This document shows, in pieces, positions 33,533 to 41,743 of a stretch of 46,086 nt of DNA. A program made the position numbers and the translations under genes. The notes under the pieces are model-generated. The model made no database searches. It had not been told where the DNA came from and saw nothing but the letters and a program-made list of their open reading frames with translations. Numbering within the stretch: position 1 is the stretch's first letter; each line of letters opens with the position of its first letter. Source of the stretch: Planctomycetota bacterium (lineage in GTDB: Bacteria > Planctomycetota > Planctomycetia > Gemmatales > Gemmataceae); NCBI GenBank assembly GCA_016872595.1, contig VGZJ01000011.1, positions 1 through 46,086 of the forward strand, in the 5' to 3' direction.

Positions 33533-33609
33533 GCGGTTTCGCTCTGCTCCCGCGGGCCGCGCGGCGGTACACTCGAAGGTATCGCCGCGTTCACCCGCCG
33601 GGGCACACC

Positions 33610-34875
33610 GTGACTCTGCTCGCCACGCTCAAGCTCGCCAAGCGCGTGCTGCTCGAAACCGACAAGCGGCTACTCTGGAAGCTCGCGTACAACATGGGGT
33701 TCAAGGGCGCGCTGTCCGTTCACCGGCACAAGCTCCGGCTCAAGCGCGGGCAGGTGTTCCCGCCGTTCCTGTACGTTAGCATCATCAACACCTGCAACCT
33801 GCGGTGTCAAGGCTGCTGGGTCGACGTGAGCATGAAGCAGGAGACCATCAAGCCGGAAGCGTTCCACCAGCTCGTGCGCGAAGCGAAGGCGATGGGGAAC
33901 GTGTTCTTCGGCATCGTCGGCGGCGAGCCGTTCATGCATCCGCACTTGCTCGACATGCTGGCCGAACACCCGGACTGCTACTTCCAGATCTTCACCAACG
34001 GCCACTTCATTACGCCCGAGCGCGCGAAGCGCATGTGGAAGCTCGGCAACATCACGCCGCTCATCTCGGTCGAGGGAACGGAGATCGTGTCGGACGAGCG
34101 GCGCGGGCGCGGCGGCGTTCTGAACAAGACCATGCAGGGGCTTCACAACGTGCTCGATGCCGGCGTGTTCGCGGGCGTCTGCACCAGCCTCGCGCGCACC
34201 AACATCGACGACCTGCTGAAGGAAGAGTGGATCGACCGGCTGATCGGACTCGGCGTTCTGTACACGTGGTTCCACGTGTACCGGCCGATGGGCCCGAACC
34301 CGAACCCGGACCTGTGTTTGACCCCGGAACAAGCCCTGCGCGCGCGGCAGTTCGTCGTGAACATGCGCGCGAAGAAACCCATAGTCATCATCGACGCTTA
34401 CCACGACGGGGAAGGGCGTGCCCTGTGCCCGGCCGCGACCGGCATCAGCCACCACATTAACCCGTGGGGCGACATCGAGCCGTGCCCCATCGTGCAGTTC
34501 TCGAAGGAATCGATCCGCAGCACAACAGACGCGCGCCCACTAAAAGACAAGTTCTTGAAGTCGGCGTTCCTCGCGGACTTCCGCAAGCTCGCGGCCGAGA
34601 CGACGCGCGGCTGCATCGTGCTGGAGCGCCCGGACCTGCTGAAGAAACTGGTGGAGGCGCACGGGGCGAAGGACGCGACCGCGCGCCAGACCGCGCTTGC
34701 GGAACTGGGCGCGATGCAGGTGCGCACGAGCCAGTACAACCCGGTGGCAGAAGTGCCGGAGAAGAACTACTTCTACCGGCTCGCGAAGCGGCTGTTCTTT
34801 AACGACTTCGGCCAGTACGCGGGCCACGAAGCGGCCCACCAACAGCACTCCGCGCCCGCCGTACTCGGGAAGTGA
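33610..34875 (+). CDS. Radical SAM protein with likely auxiliary cluster
   Basis: Starting at GTG 33610 it has 421 residues; the start is uncertain. The N-terminal cluster motif C-x3-C-x2-C is Cys62, Cys66 and Cys69 (NTCNLRCQGCW). FFGIVGGEPFMHPHLLDML fits the GGEP SAM-binding strand. The C-terminal part has ALCPAATGISHHINPWG and IEPCPIVQF, then TTRGCIVL. This resembles a SPASM-like domain that holds an extra iron-sulfur cluster. Peptide or metabolite modification is possible, but no peptide precursor is nearby. There is no membrane segment. Confidence 0.88.
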   Translation: MTLLATLKLAKRVLLETDKRLLWKLAYNMGFKGALSVHRHKLRLKRGQVFPPFLYVSIINTCNLRCQGCWVDVSMKQETIKPEAFHQLVREAKAMGNVFFGIVGGEPFMHPHLLDMLAEHPDCYFQIFTNGHFITPERAKRMWKLGNITPLISVEGTEIVSDERRGRGGVLNKTMQGLHNVLDAGVFAGVCTSLARTNIDDLLKEEWIDRLIGLGVLYTWFHVYRPMGPNPNPDLCLTPEQALRARQFVVNMRAKKPIVIIDAYHDGEGRALCPAATGISHHINPWGDIEPCPIVQFSKESIRSTTDARPLKDKFLKSAFLADFRKLAAETTRGCIVLERPDLLKKLVEAHGAKDATARQTALAELGAMQVRTSQYNPVAEVPEKNYFYRLAKRLFFNDFGQYAGHEAAHQQHSAPAVLGK

Positions 34876-34921
34876 GGGCCGCGGTCGCTTCCTCGCTGTG
34901 CCGCTCCGATGAGCTAGGGAT

Positions 34922-34972
34922 GAAACGAAAGTGGCCGGGCGTGCCACGCAACTGCGGAGCGCACCCGGCCAC
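34922..34972 (-). terminator. Terminator of the PDZ-protein gene
   Basis: GTGGCCGGG (34931-34939) and CCCGGCCAC (34964-34972) pair. Read on the minus strand, the stem is followed by TTTCGTTTC (34930-34922), giving an intrinsic-terminator shape just after the gene ending at 34986. The other strand lacks a T-run. Confidence 0.65.
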
Positions 34973-34985
34973 ATAACACACTCGC

Positions 34986-36359
34986 TCACTTCTCGGACAC
35001 GGCTACGGCCTTGCCCTTCACGCCGATGCTGCCTTCGGTCACTTTGAGCTTCTTCGTCTCGAACTTACCGTCTTCGGGGTTCACGTACATTACCTCGGCC
35101 TCGTCGCCTGCGGCCTTCAGAGCGGCGGTCAGTTCGGCGGGCGTGCTGATCCGCTTCCCGCCCACCGCGACGATCACATCGCCCACTTGGATGCCGGCCC
35201 GCGCCGCGGAGCTCCGGGCGGTCACTTCAGTCAGCTGCACCGCGGTCGGGCCGGTCGGCTCCGGTTCGGGTTGCGGCTTGGCCTCGTCTTCTTGCAGATC
35301 GACCGTGACCGGCTCGACCTTCACTCCGATGGACCCGGCGTCCGGGGTCAGTTCGCGCGTCTCGACCTTGTTGTCGCGCGGGTTGAAGTAGGTCACGACC
35401 ACTTTGCCCTTGGCCGCTGACAGCGCCGCGGTCAGGTCTGCCTCGGTCTTCACGCGTGTCTCCCCGACCATGATCAGGATGTCGCCCAATTCGATCCCGG
35501 CGTTCGCGGCGGCGGCATCGAGTACGCGCTCCTTCACACGCAGGGCGTTTCCTTCGGTCGCGGGCATCGCCTGCGGTTCAGGGTCTGGTTGGGGCTGCGG
35601 TTCCGGTTCCGGCATCGGCTGGGGGTTCACCGGCGGTTGCGGTTGCGGCGGCACTACGGGAGGCTGCGGCTTCACCGGCGGCTGGACCGGCGGGATCACA
35701 ATGATCGGCGGTTGCGGCAGCGGTTGCGGCAGCGGGGGCTGCGGTTTCGGTGGCGTTACGATCCCGTCCACCTGTTGGCCGAGCGGCGGGCCGCTGGGCG
35801 TGGTGTTCTGCGGCTTCACAGGCGGGCGCGGGTAGTCCGGCTCTACGGGCAACGTGCTCCCTTGCGGCGGCCGCAACACGATGAGCGGCGGAATCTTGAT
35901 CGACGGCACGTCGATCTTAGGCGGCTTCGGCAGGTTCACCGAAGGCACATTGATCGACGGGGGCTTCGGCACTTTCACAGAAGGCGGCTTCGGCAGGTTC
36001 ACCGGAGGCACATTGATCGCCGGCGGCTTGGGGAGCGTCACGGTCGGCGGCTTCACGGTCGGAATCTCGACCTTCGGCGGTTTCGGGAGCGTCGGCTTCG
36101 GCACATTGATCTTCGGCGGCAGCGACAGGTCGTTGATCTTCGGGGGCTTCGGCAGGTTCACCGAGGGCACCTCGATCTTGGGCGGCTTCGGCGTCGGTAT
36201 CTCGATCTTGGGCGGCTTCAGTGCGGGGACCGAGGGGAGCGACAGGCCGTTCTTTCCGAAGAGTTGGGCGCTGGCGAAACCCGCGGCCGGGCCGAGCAAC
36301 AGGGCCGCGACGAACAGCACGCGGGCGAGAGTAGCGAAGCCGAAACGACGTGCAGACAT
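34986..36359 (-). CDS. Exported proline-repeat protein with two PDZ domains
   Basis: The ATG at 36359 gives 457 residues with a signal peptide (ARVLFVAALLLGPAAGFASA). Residues about 38-165 are imperfect repeats of the kind LPKPPKIDVPS or NVPSVNLPKPP, with a period near 10-11. A Pro/Gln-rich stretch follows to about 275. Two PDZ-like domains complete it: AAANAGIELGDILIMVGETR and AARAGIQVGDVIVAVGGKR, each ending in a matching block (NPRDNKVETRELT and NPEDGKFETKKLK). It probably sits in the periplasm or envelope, with the repeats as a spacer. No protease triad is visible. Confidence 0.87.
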   Translation of the reverse strand: MSARRFGFATLARVLFVAALLLGPAAGFASAQLFGKNGLSLPSVPALKPPKIEIPTPKPPKIEVPSVNLPKPPKINDLSLPPKINVPKPTLPKPPKVEIPTVKPPTVTLPKPPAINVPPVNLPKPPSVKVPKPPSINVPSVNLPKPPKIDVPSIKIPPLIVLRPPQGSTLPVEPDYPRPPVKPQNTTPSGPPLGQQVDGIVTPPKPQPPLPQPLPQPPIIVIPPVQPPVKPQPPVVPPQPQPPVNPQPMPEPEPQPQPDPEPQAMPATEGNALRVKERVLDAAAANAGIELGDILIMVGETRVKTEADLTAALSAAKGKVVVTYFNPRDNKVETRELTPDAGSIGVKVEPVTVDLQEDEAKPQPEPEPTGPTAVQLTEVTARSSAARAGIQVGDVIVAVGGKRISTPAELTAALKAAGDEAEVMYVNPEDGKFETKKLKVTEGSIGVKGKAVAVSEK

Positions 36360-36470
36360 GGCAGTTCCTCTGATTGGGTGCGACTTGGATCGTGCCTCCA
36401 ATCAGGTGAACGCAGTCCGGTCGGGAGACCGGACACGAGCCGGCAAAAAAATAATCGGCGCGGGAAAACT

Positions 36471-37634
36471 CTATTCCTTCACGCGCAACAGCTCGCCGTC
36501 GCCGGGCGCGAGCGTGAGCTTCAACACCCACTCCGCGTTGGACTTCTCGAGCGCGAGCGGAACCCACTTCGCGGTCTTGCGGTCGAGCCGTTCCAGCCCG
36601 AACTTCTCCTTGAACCGCAGCGCCAGTTCCTTCGGCTTCTCGACGCTGTGGTTCACGGGCAGCAGGTAGCGGGCCTTCTTGTCGTCGGTGAACACGCCCA
36701 CGAGGTGCGACTCGCCCTCCGGTTGGAACCACAGGTCCGCGGGCGCTTTTTCCGCGCCGATGGGGAGCGTCTTATCGGTGTGGTACACGGCCTCGTGCCT
36801 GAGCTTCAGCAGCACCGGGCCGAGCGCTTTGAGTTCGAATGCGACTTCGGACACGGTCTTCGCTTGGTCGCTGAGGCCGAACACCGGCTTGCCGTCTTCC
36901 AGCACCGCGTTACGGTCCTTGTCCATCTTGCACTGCACGAACCACGGGGGCCAGAAGTGGAACGCCTGCACGCCGTAGGCGAGTGGGACGTACATCGATT
37001 GGCGCAGCTTCTCCGGCGGGTTGTTCGAGCCGAGGCACCGCATCTGCGGGATGTCGTGCTTTACGCTCAGGTCGCGAAACATCTTCAGATACAGGTAGTA
37101 GCGCTCCGGGTGGTTCTTGTGCCACCAGTGGTAGTGGTAGTAGTCCAGTACCATCGGCTTGACGACGTCAACGAACTCGGGGAACTGGTTGTACTCGGCG
37201 CGGTTGATGAAGAGCGTGGGGTGGTTCGGGTCGGCGGCCTCGAACGCACGCGCGACCTTCGCGAAGCCGGGGTAGGCGTCGCGCTGCCGGCGATCCGAGA
37301 CGTAGTACCCGAACACCGCGGGATCGTCCTTGAGCTTCGGCGCGGCCTTGAGCAGGTTGTTGTAATCGATGCTGCCGAGCCGTACCTTCAGCCCGGCCTT
37401 GCGGCATACCTCCAACTTGTCGAGTTCGGCCTCGACGCAGTTGAAGCCCTTGCTCGCGGTGTACTTCGCGAGCGCGAGTTGGTGTTCCGGCTCGTTCGGG
37501 AAGTCGGCGTACACGATCACCATAAGTTCCGGGAACCGGTATTTAGGCTTCCCGTCCTTCGGCGGCTCAGCGGCGCGCAGGGTCGGTGCGAGTGTGAGGA
37601 CGAGCGCGCAAAGGAAGAGGCGCGACGGGCGCAT
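36471..37634 (-). CDS. Secreted glycoside-hydrolase-like barrel protein
   Basis: The ATG at 37634 gives 387 residues with a signal peptide (MRPSRLFLCALVLTLAPTLR). The mature part looks like an alpha/beta barrel: PELMVIVYADFPNEPEHQ, GFNCVEAELDKLEVCRKAG, FGYYVSDRRQRDAYPGF, then PMVLDYYHYHWWH and GVQAFHFWPPW. A small beta-rich domain ends the protein. It recalls secreted glycan-active enzymes of planctomycetes, but catalytic acids are not firmly identified. It lies 111 bases before the PDZ gene on the same strand. Confidence 0.78.
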   Translation of the reverse strand: MRPSRLFLCALVLTLAPTLRAAEPPKDGKPKYRFPELMVIVYADFPNEPEHQLALAKYTASKGFNCVEAELDKLEVCRKAGLKVRLGSIDYNNLLKAAPKLKDDPAVFGYYVSDRRQRDAYPGFAKVARAFEAADPNHPTLFINRAEYNQFPEFVDVVKPMVLDYYHYHWWHKNHPERYYLYLKMFRDLSVKHDIPQMRCLGSNNPPEKLRQSMYVPLAYGVQAFHFWPPWFVQCKMDKDRNAVLEDGKPVFGLSDQAKTVSEVAFELKALGPVLLKLRHEAVYHTDKTLPIGAEKAPADLWFQPEGESHLVGVFTDDKKARYLLPVNHSVEKPKELALRFKEKFGLERLDRKTAKWVPLALEKSNAEWVLKLTLAPGDGELLRVKE

Positions 37635-37655
37635 GAGGCTGGCTCCGGTGCGGGG

Positions 37656-37823
37656 TTATTTGGGGAAGACCTTCTTGCCTAGTACGAGCGAGACGACGAG
37701 CAGGATTAGGAAGACGTAAAACAGGATGCGAGCGATCCACGCGGCCTCGGCCGCGATTCCGCCGAACCCGAACACTGCGGCGATGATGGCGACGATCAGG
37801 AATATGACGGCGTATCGGAGCAT
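37656..37823 (-). CDS. DUF1328-type small membrane protein (55 aa)
   Basis: This gene is short but clear on the minus strand: ATG at 37823, stop TAA at 37658-37656. It begins [20 protein letters not shown], then [20 protein letters not shown] and a final GKKVFPK. Two hydrophobic helices joined by a GGIAA turn are the signature of the DUF1328/YtjA family, found widely in bacteria, with suspected stress roles. Length (55) is normal for the family. It starts 62 bases after the stop of dnaB and ends 21 bases before the start of the secreted barrel protein. Confidence 0.9.
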   Translation of the reverse strand: MLRYAVIFLIVAIIAAVFGFGGIAAEAAWIARILFYVFLILLVVSLVLGKKVFPK

Positions 37824-37885
37824 GCGTGTGCCTCGTGGTCGTGAGCAACGGACGCATTATCACCGACCGCAGTGCGCGCCGCAAG

Positions 37886-39265
37886 TCAAACGCCCTCGCC
37901 GGGGCCGAGGTCGGCGATGTAGTTTTCGTAGCGGTTGTACTCCTTCATCCACGTCAGGGTGATTTCCCCGGTGGGGCCGTTGCGCTGCTTGGCGATGATG
38001 ATTTCGAGGATGTTGTCGGCCTGCGCGCCGTCGAACTTCCCCGGCCGGTGCAGCATCATACAGGTGTCCGCGTCCTGCTCGATGCTCCCACTTTCGCGCA
38101 GGTCCGAGAGGCGCGGCTTGTGATCTTGGCGGTCTTCGGAGGCGCGGTTCACCTGCGCCAGCGCGATCACCGGAATGTTCAGTTCGCGTGCAAGGAACTT
38201 GAGCCGCCGGCTGATCTGCGCCACCTGCTCTTGTCGCGGGTCGCGGCGGTTCTCCGGCTCGATGAGCTGGAGGTAGTCGATCACCACGAGTTTGAGACCG
38301 CCCTCGCGCTCGTGCTTCTTCTGGAGCCGCCGCGCGCTCGCCCCGATCTGGATCATGGTGCGGCTCGGCGTGTCGTCGATATACAACCGCGCCTGACGCA
38401 AGACGTCGCCGGCGTCCATCAACTTGTCGATGTCGTCCTTGTTCAGGTGCCCCTTGCGCACCTTATGGCTGTCCACGCGCGACTGGCAGCACAGCAACCG
38501 CTCGGCCAGTTCGATGCGCGCCATTTCGAGGCTGAAGAACAGCACGACGGGCGCGTTCCCGTGCGCGACGCCGTCGGTTACGATGTTCCGAACCACATTG
38601 AGCGCGAACGCCGTTTTGCCGATGCCGGGCCTCGCGGCCATGATGACCAGCTCGGAGTTGTGCAAGCCCGCGGTGATGTTGTCGAGATCGACGTAGCCGC
38701 TCGGCAGGCCGCTGATCGCGAGGTTCTCTTTGCCCACGCGCGAGTCGATGCGCGCGTTCGCCTCCATGATCACGTCGCTCAGCGAGATGGTCTCGCCCAC
38801 CATGCTCGATTTGGCGATGTCCATGATCTTGCGCTCGGCCTGCGCCACCAGTTCGTCGGCCGATTGCGTCCGGTCGTAGGCGTCGCGCTGGATCTCGGTG
38901 CTGGCGTGGATCAGCCCGCGGATCATGGCCGCGTCGCGCACGAGCCGCGCGTGGTACTCGGCGTTCGCCCCGGTCGGTACCGCGTCGAACAGTTCGGCGA
39001 GGTAGCTCGCCCCGCCCACGTCTTCGATCTGCTTGTTCCGGCGCAGGCGCTCGTGCAACAGCACGATGTCGAGCGGCTGGGCCTCGTTGCTCAGGTCGCA
39101 CAGCGCCTGATAGATTTTTTGGTGCGCGTCGAAGTAGAAGTTCTCCGTGCGCAGGAGCTGCTGCACGTCCGGGAGCGTGTCCGGGTCGCGCAAAACGCCG
39201 CCGATGACGCCGCGCTCAGCGTCGCGGTTGTGGGGCGGAAGGCGGGTGGCGAGTTCGTCGGACAT
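37886..39265 (-). CDS. dnaB: Replicative DNA helicase DnaB
   Basis: The ATG at 39265 gives 459 residues, the usual length; the upstream in-frame extension overlaps a terminator and is excluded. The N-terminal domain (about 8-110) has RLPPHNRDAERGVIGGVL. The RecA-like domain has Walker A ARPGIGKTA (211-219), VVLFFSLEMARIELAERLL and Walker B LVVIDYLQLI. NIPVIALAQVNRASEDR and LRESGSIEQDAD are further DnaB blocks. It unwinds DNA at the replication fork as a hexamer. No intein or rplI is adjacent. Confidence 0.97.
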   Translation of the reverse strand: MSDELATRLPPHNRDAERGVIGGVLRDPDTLPDVQQLLRTENFYFDAHQKIYQALCDLSNEAQPLDIVLLHERLRRNKQIEDVGGASYLAELFDAVPTGANAEYHARLVRDAAMIRGLIHASTEIQRDAYDRTQSADELVAQAERKIMDIAKSSMVGETISLSDVIMEANARIDSRVGKENLAISGLPSGYVDLDNITAGLHNSELVIMAARPGIGKTAFALNVVRNIVTDGVAHGNAPVVLFFSLEMARIELAERLLCCQSRVDSHKVRKGHLNKDDIDKLMDAGDVLRQARLYIDDTPSRTMIQIGASARRLQKKHEREGGLKLVVIDYLQLIEPENRRDPRQEQVAQISRRLKFLARELNIPVIALAQVNRASEDRQDHKPRLSDLRESGSIEQDADTCMMLHRPGKFDGAQADNILEIIIAKQRNGPTGEITLTWMKEYNRYENYIADLGPGEGV

Positions 39266-39337
39266 GGCTGGCGCTCCGGCGCGGCGCGTGGTAACGTGTA
39301 CACTGCGCCGTGAGCGTGTTTGATAGCGGACTGACGG

Positions 39338-39365
39338 AAAAAAAGGAAGCCCCTTTGGGGGCTCC
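39338..39365 (-). terminator. Intrinsic terminator after the EVE-domain gene
   Basis: AGCCCC (39348-39353) pairs with GGGGCT (39358-39363), extended by GG/CC across a small bulge; loop TTTG. On the minus strand a run of seven T follows (39344-39338). It ends transcripts from the gene whose stop is at 39423, isolating dnaB's own promoter region. Confidence 0.85.
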
Positions 39366-39422
39366 GGGAAGTGCGCGAAGGTAGGGCGTATCGCCGCGCG
39401 AGGAGCGCGAATCACTGGAAAA

Positions 39423-39827
39423 TCACGCGCCCATTTTTTCGACCTTCGCCCAAAGCGCGTCCGGCACGGGCATCACGGACAGGCGCGCCTGCTTCACCAG
39501 TTCCCACGCGGCAAACGCCTTATCCGTTTTGATCGCGGCCAGCGTTACGGGCGTCGCCAGCGGCGCGATTGGCGCGACCGTTACGACCACGCGCTTGCCC
39601 GTCGCGTCGGCCGGGTCGGGCGTGGGGTCAGCAGTTACATACATCAAGCCCACGACAGCCTTTACCGTGCCGGTGGCGTAGAAGAACACGCGGTCGCCCT
39701 TCTTGATTGCGCGCAGGTGCTTCTGCGCTTGCGGGTTCGCGACCCCGCTCCATGTCGTTGAACCATCGCGCACGAGGTCCGCGAAGCTGTACGTTTCGGG
39801 TTCTTCTTTGAACAGCCAGTTCGCCAC
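39423..39827 (-). CDS. EVE-domain protein
   Basis: Starting at GTG 39827 it has 134 residues and matches the EVE family from its first residues: NWLFKEEPETYSFADL, then TTWSGVANPQAQKHLRAIK and GDRVFFYATG. EVE domains belong to the PUA-like fold and are thought to bind modified bases in RNA or DNA. Length is normal. The frame is open more than 300 bases upstream but that part is arginine-rich and not part of the family. A terminator follows its stop. Confidence 0.92.
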   Translation of the reverse strand: MANWLFKEEPETYSFADLVRDGSTTWSGVANPQAQKHLRAIKKGDRVFFYATGTVKAVVGLMYVTADPTPDPADATGKRVVVTVAPIAPLATPVTLAAIKTDKAFAAWELVKQARLSVMPVPDALWAKVEKMGA

Positions 39828-39857
39828 GTTGGTACTCCAAGTGTCGGGGCGCGTACA

Positions 39858-39903
39858 ATGGTGCGGCGTGGTCCCGGCGGTTCGCTCCCGAGTTCCGCAC
39901 CAT
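39858..39903. other. Inverted 9-base words between two minus-strand genes
   Basis: ATGGTGCGG (39858-39866) and CCGCACCAT (39895-39903) are exact inverted copies, 28 bases apart, in the 92-base gap upstream of the EVE gene. They could be a hairpin after the hydrolase gene or a regulatory site. No T-run is present. Confidence 0.35.
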
Positions 39904-39919
39904 GAGCGCCGGGGCCACG

Positions 39920-40762
39920 TCACTTCTCGAACAGCACTTTGCGCGCGCGTTCGGTTTCCGCGCGGTCCCAGCGCGCGAGTTTTTCCCGCGTCAGCTCGGC
40001 AATCACTTTCGCGGTCGGGGCGTGGTCCATTACGTCGAAGTGATTGACTGGGGCGAGGACCGCGGGCGCGCCGGCGCGCTGGAGGTCGTCGGGCCACTGG
40101 CTCCGTGCGGCGACGACGCCGTCCGAGGCGAGCAGCTTCAACCGGCACACGACGCACACGAGTGACACTTCGGTCGCGGCCGGCGGCGCGACCCGGCGCG
40201 CGTCCGGCGCGAGGGAGCGAACGAACGGCGCTTGCAGCTTTCCGTACCCGACGTTGAGCGCGGCGGCCTCAGCACCGGCGAACGGCGCGGCCACCGCGAC
40301 CACCTTCGTCGCGCCCGCGTTCTGCTCCGCGAACAGACGGGCGATCACGCCCCCGGCCGAGTGCCCGACGAGCACGATTTCCTTGTAGCCGGCCTTGCGC
40401 AACCGGGCCACCGCGTCGCGCAGGCCCGGCCCGGTGGCGATGTCGTCCACGCTCGCGGTCTGGGCGTAGCCGAAGGCGAACACGTCGCCCTCGGGCGCGA
40501 GTGCCTTCACGAGCGCGCTCGTCGGCTCCTGCCACGGCCGGCGGGTCGCTACGGTCGCGCGCGCAGGGCGCAGCGGGTGAAGCGTGAGGCCGGGAACGAG
40601 TACGACGGCGCGCCCTTTTGCGCCGGCCGCGGCGCGCCCGCCCCACGCCTGACCGCCGTCGTCCGGCACGACCTGCCACAGTTCCGTGGGTACTTCCGCG
40701 CCCGGCGTGGGGGCGGAAGCGAACAGAACCACGACCACAGTACAACAGAAGCGGGCGCGCAC
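39920..40762 (-). CDS. Exported lipase-like alpha/beta hydrolase
   Basis: Starting at GTG 40762, with GAGGTCCTCC just upstream, it has 280 residues and opens with a signal peptide (RARFCCTVVVVLFASAPTPGA). The alpha/beta-hydrolase nucleophile elbow is VLVGHSAGGVIARLF. RAVVLVPGLTLHP forms the expected first strand and oxyanion region, and NHFDVMDHAPT near the end may carry the catalytic His. A TTG start at 40825 would precede the signal sequence with an arginine-rich stretch and is less likely. The substrate is unknown. Confidence 0.82.
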   Translation of the reverse strand: MRARFCCTVVVVLFASAPTPGAEVPTELWQVVPDDGGQAWGGRAAAGAKGRAVVLVPGLTLHPLRPARATVATRRPWQEPTSALVKALAPEGDVFAFGYAQTASVDDIATGPGLRDAVARLRKAGYKEIVLVGHSAGGVIARLFAEQNAGATKVVAVAAPFAGAEAAALNVGYGKLQAPFVRSLAPDARRVAPPAATEVSLVCVVCRLKLLASDGVVAARSQWPDDLQRAGAPAVLAPVNHFDVMDHAPTAKVIAELTREKLARWDRAETERARKVLFEK

Positions 40763-40882
40763 GGGAGGACCTCGGAGCGGGCGGCACCATCTGTATCGGC
40801 ACCGGCGCACCGCGAGATTCGTCAAGGCGCGCGCCGCGCGCGGCCGATGAAACTGCTTGAACCGTAGCGCAGGAGGCGAGGC

Positions 40883-41428
40883 ATGGGCGTGTTACCGGAT
40901 TGGATGATCGAGCGCGATGTAAAGATCGTGCCGTTCGCCCCGCAGCAGCACCGACCGGGCGTCATTTCGTACGGGGTGACGAGCTACGGGTACGACGTGC
41001 GCGTCGCCCGCAACTTCAAGGTGTTCACGAACGTCTGGGGCAGCACCGTCGATCCGAAGCACTTCGACCCGAAGTCGTTCGTGGACGTGGAAGCCGACTT
41101 CTGCATCATCCCGCCGAACAGTTTCGCCCTCGCGGAAACGGTCGAATACTTCGAGATCCCGCGCGACATCCTGTGCGTCTGTGTCGGTAAAAGTACTTAT
41201 GCGCGTTGCGGGGTGATCGTGAACGTAACCCCATTGGAACCGGAGTGGCGGGGGAAGATCACCATCGAGATCAGCAACACCACCCCGCTGCCGGCCAAGA
41301 TTTACGCCAACGAGGGCATCGCGCAGATCATCTTTCTGAAGGGCGACGCGGTCTGCAAAACCAGCTACGCGGACAAGAAGGGCAAGTACCAAGACCAACC
41401 CGGACTGGTCACTCCCGTCGTTCACTAA
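40883..41428 (+). CDS. dcd: dCTP deaminase
   Basis: The protein has 181 residues, with AGGAGG 9 bases before the ATG. It belongs to the dUTPase/dCTP deaminase superfamily: [39 protein letters not shown], then [18 protein letters not shown] with the catalytic Glu, and [10 protein letters not shown]. It deaminates dCTP to dUTP for dTTP supply. A KST variant replaces the RSS of the E. coli enzyme, as in the shorter family members. Whether it also acts as a dUTPase is unclear. The ribonucleotide reductase gene follows on the same strand. Confidence 0.95.
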   Translation: MGVLPDWMIERDVKIVPFAPQQHRPGVISYGVTSYGYDVRVARNFKVFTNVWGSTVDPKHFDPKSFVDVEADFCIIPPNSFALAETVEYFEIPRDILCVCVGKSTYARCGVIVNVTPLEPEWRGKITIEISNTTPLPAKIYANEGIAQIIFLKGDAVCKTSYADKKGKYQDQPGLVTPVVH

Positions 41429-41450
41429 TGCACGTAGCGAGTCGTTTCCA

Positions 41451-41483
41451 GAAAGGCGTGCGCCATCGCGGCGCGCGCCTTTC
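41451..41483 (+). terminator. Terminator-like hairpin after dcd
   Basis: GAAAGGCGTGCGCC (41451-41464) pairs with GGCGCGCGCCTTTC (41470-41483), 14 bp with one G-T pair, loop ATCGC. GTCATTTCTC follows, moderately T-rich. It lies 22 bases after the dcd stop and separates dcd from nrdJ. Confidence 0.72.
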
Positions 41484-41507
41484 GTCATTTCTCATCGGGA
41501 TCGGGGC

Positions 41508-41537
41508 TTGACACGCGACCGGGTTTGATGATGCAAT
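41508..41537 (+). promoter_or_regulatory. Putative sigma-70-type promoter of nrdJ
   Basis: A perfect TTGACA (41508-41513) and TGCAAT (41532-41537; four of six consensus bases) are 18 bases apart, about 205 bases before the nrdJ start. The rest of the 315-base gap (41538-41743) shows no gene, and I could not recognise a cobalamin riboswitch in it. Confidence 0.45.
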
Positions 41538-41743
41538 CCTGTTCAGATGTGCCGCGCGCGTGACGTTGCGGCCTGTAGCGGTTGTGACGGAGGCGCATCG
41601 TGCGCGGACGCGCACGCCGCCGGTCCGCGATTCTTGCCCGCGACTCGCCCGGCTCGTGTGTCGATCTTGGACAGGCTAAGGCATGATGAAGGTCGGTTCA
41701 CGGACGCCCGACCTCGTTCGACTCATTCTCGACGGACCCCGCC

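Noticed and set aside
32881-33609. Extension of the radical SAM frame upstream through the LTxxQ protein gene
   Set aside because: The region is an arginine-rich shadow of the secreted protein; the family-like sequence begins near 33610.
41538-41743. Cobalamin riboswitch in front of the B12-dependent reductase
   Set aside because: I could not find the conserved B12-box pattern or a convincing overall fold by eye; a covariance search is needed to be sure.
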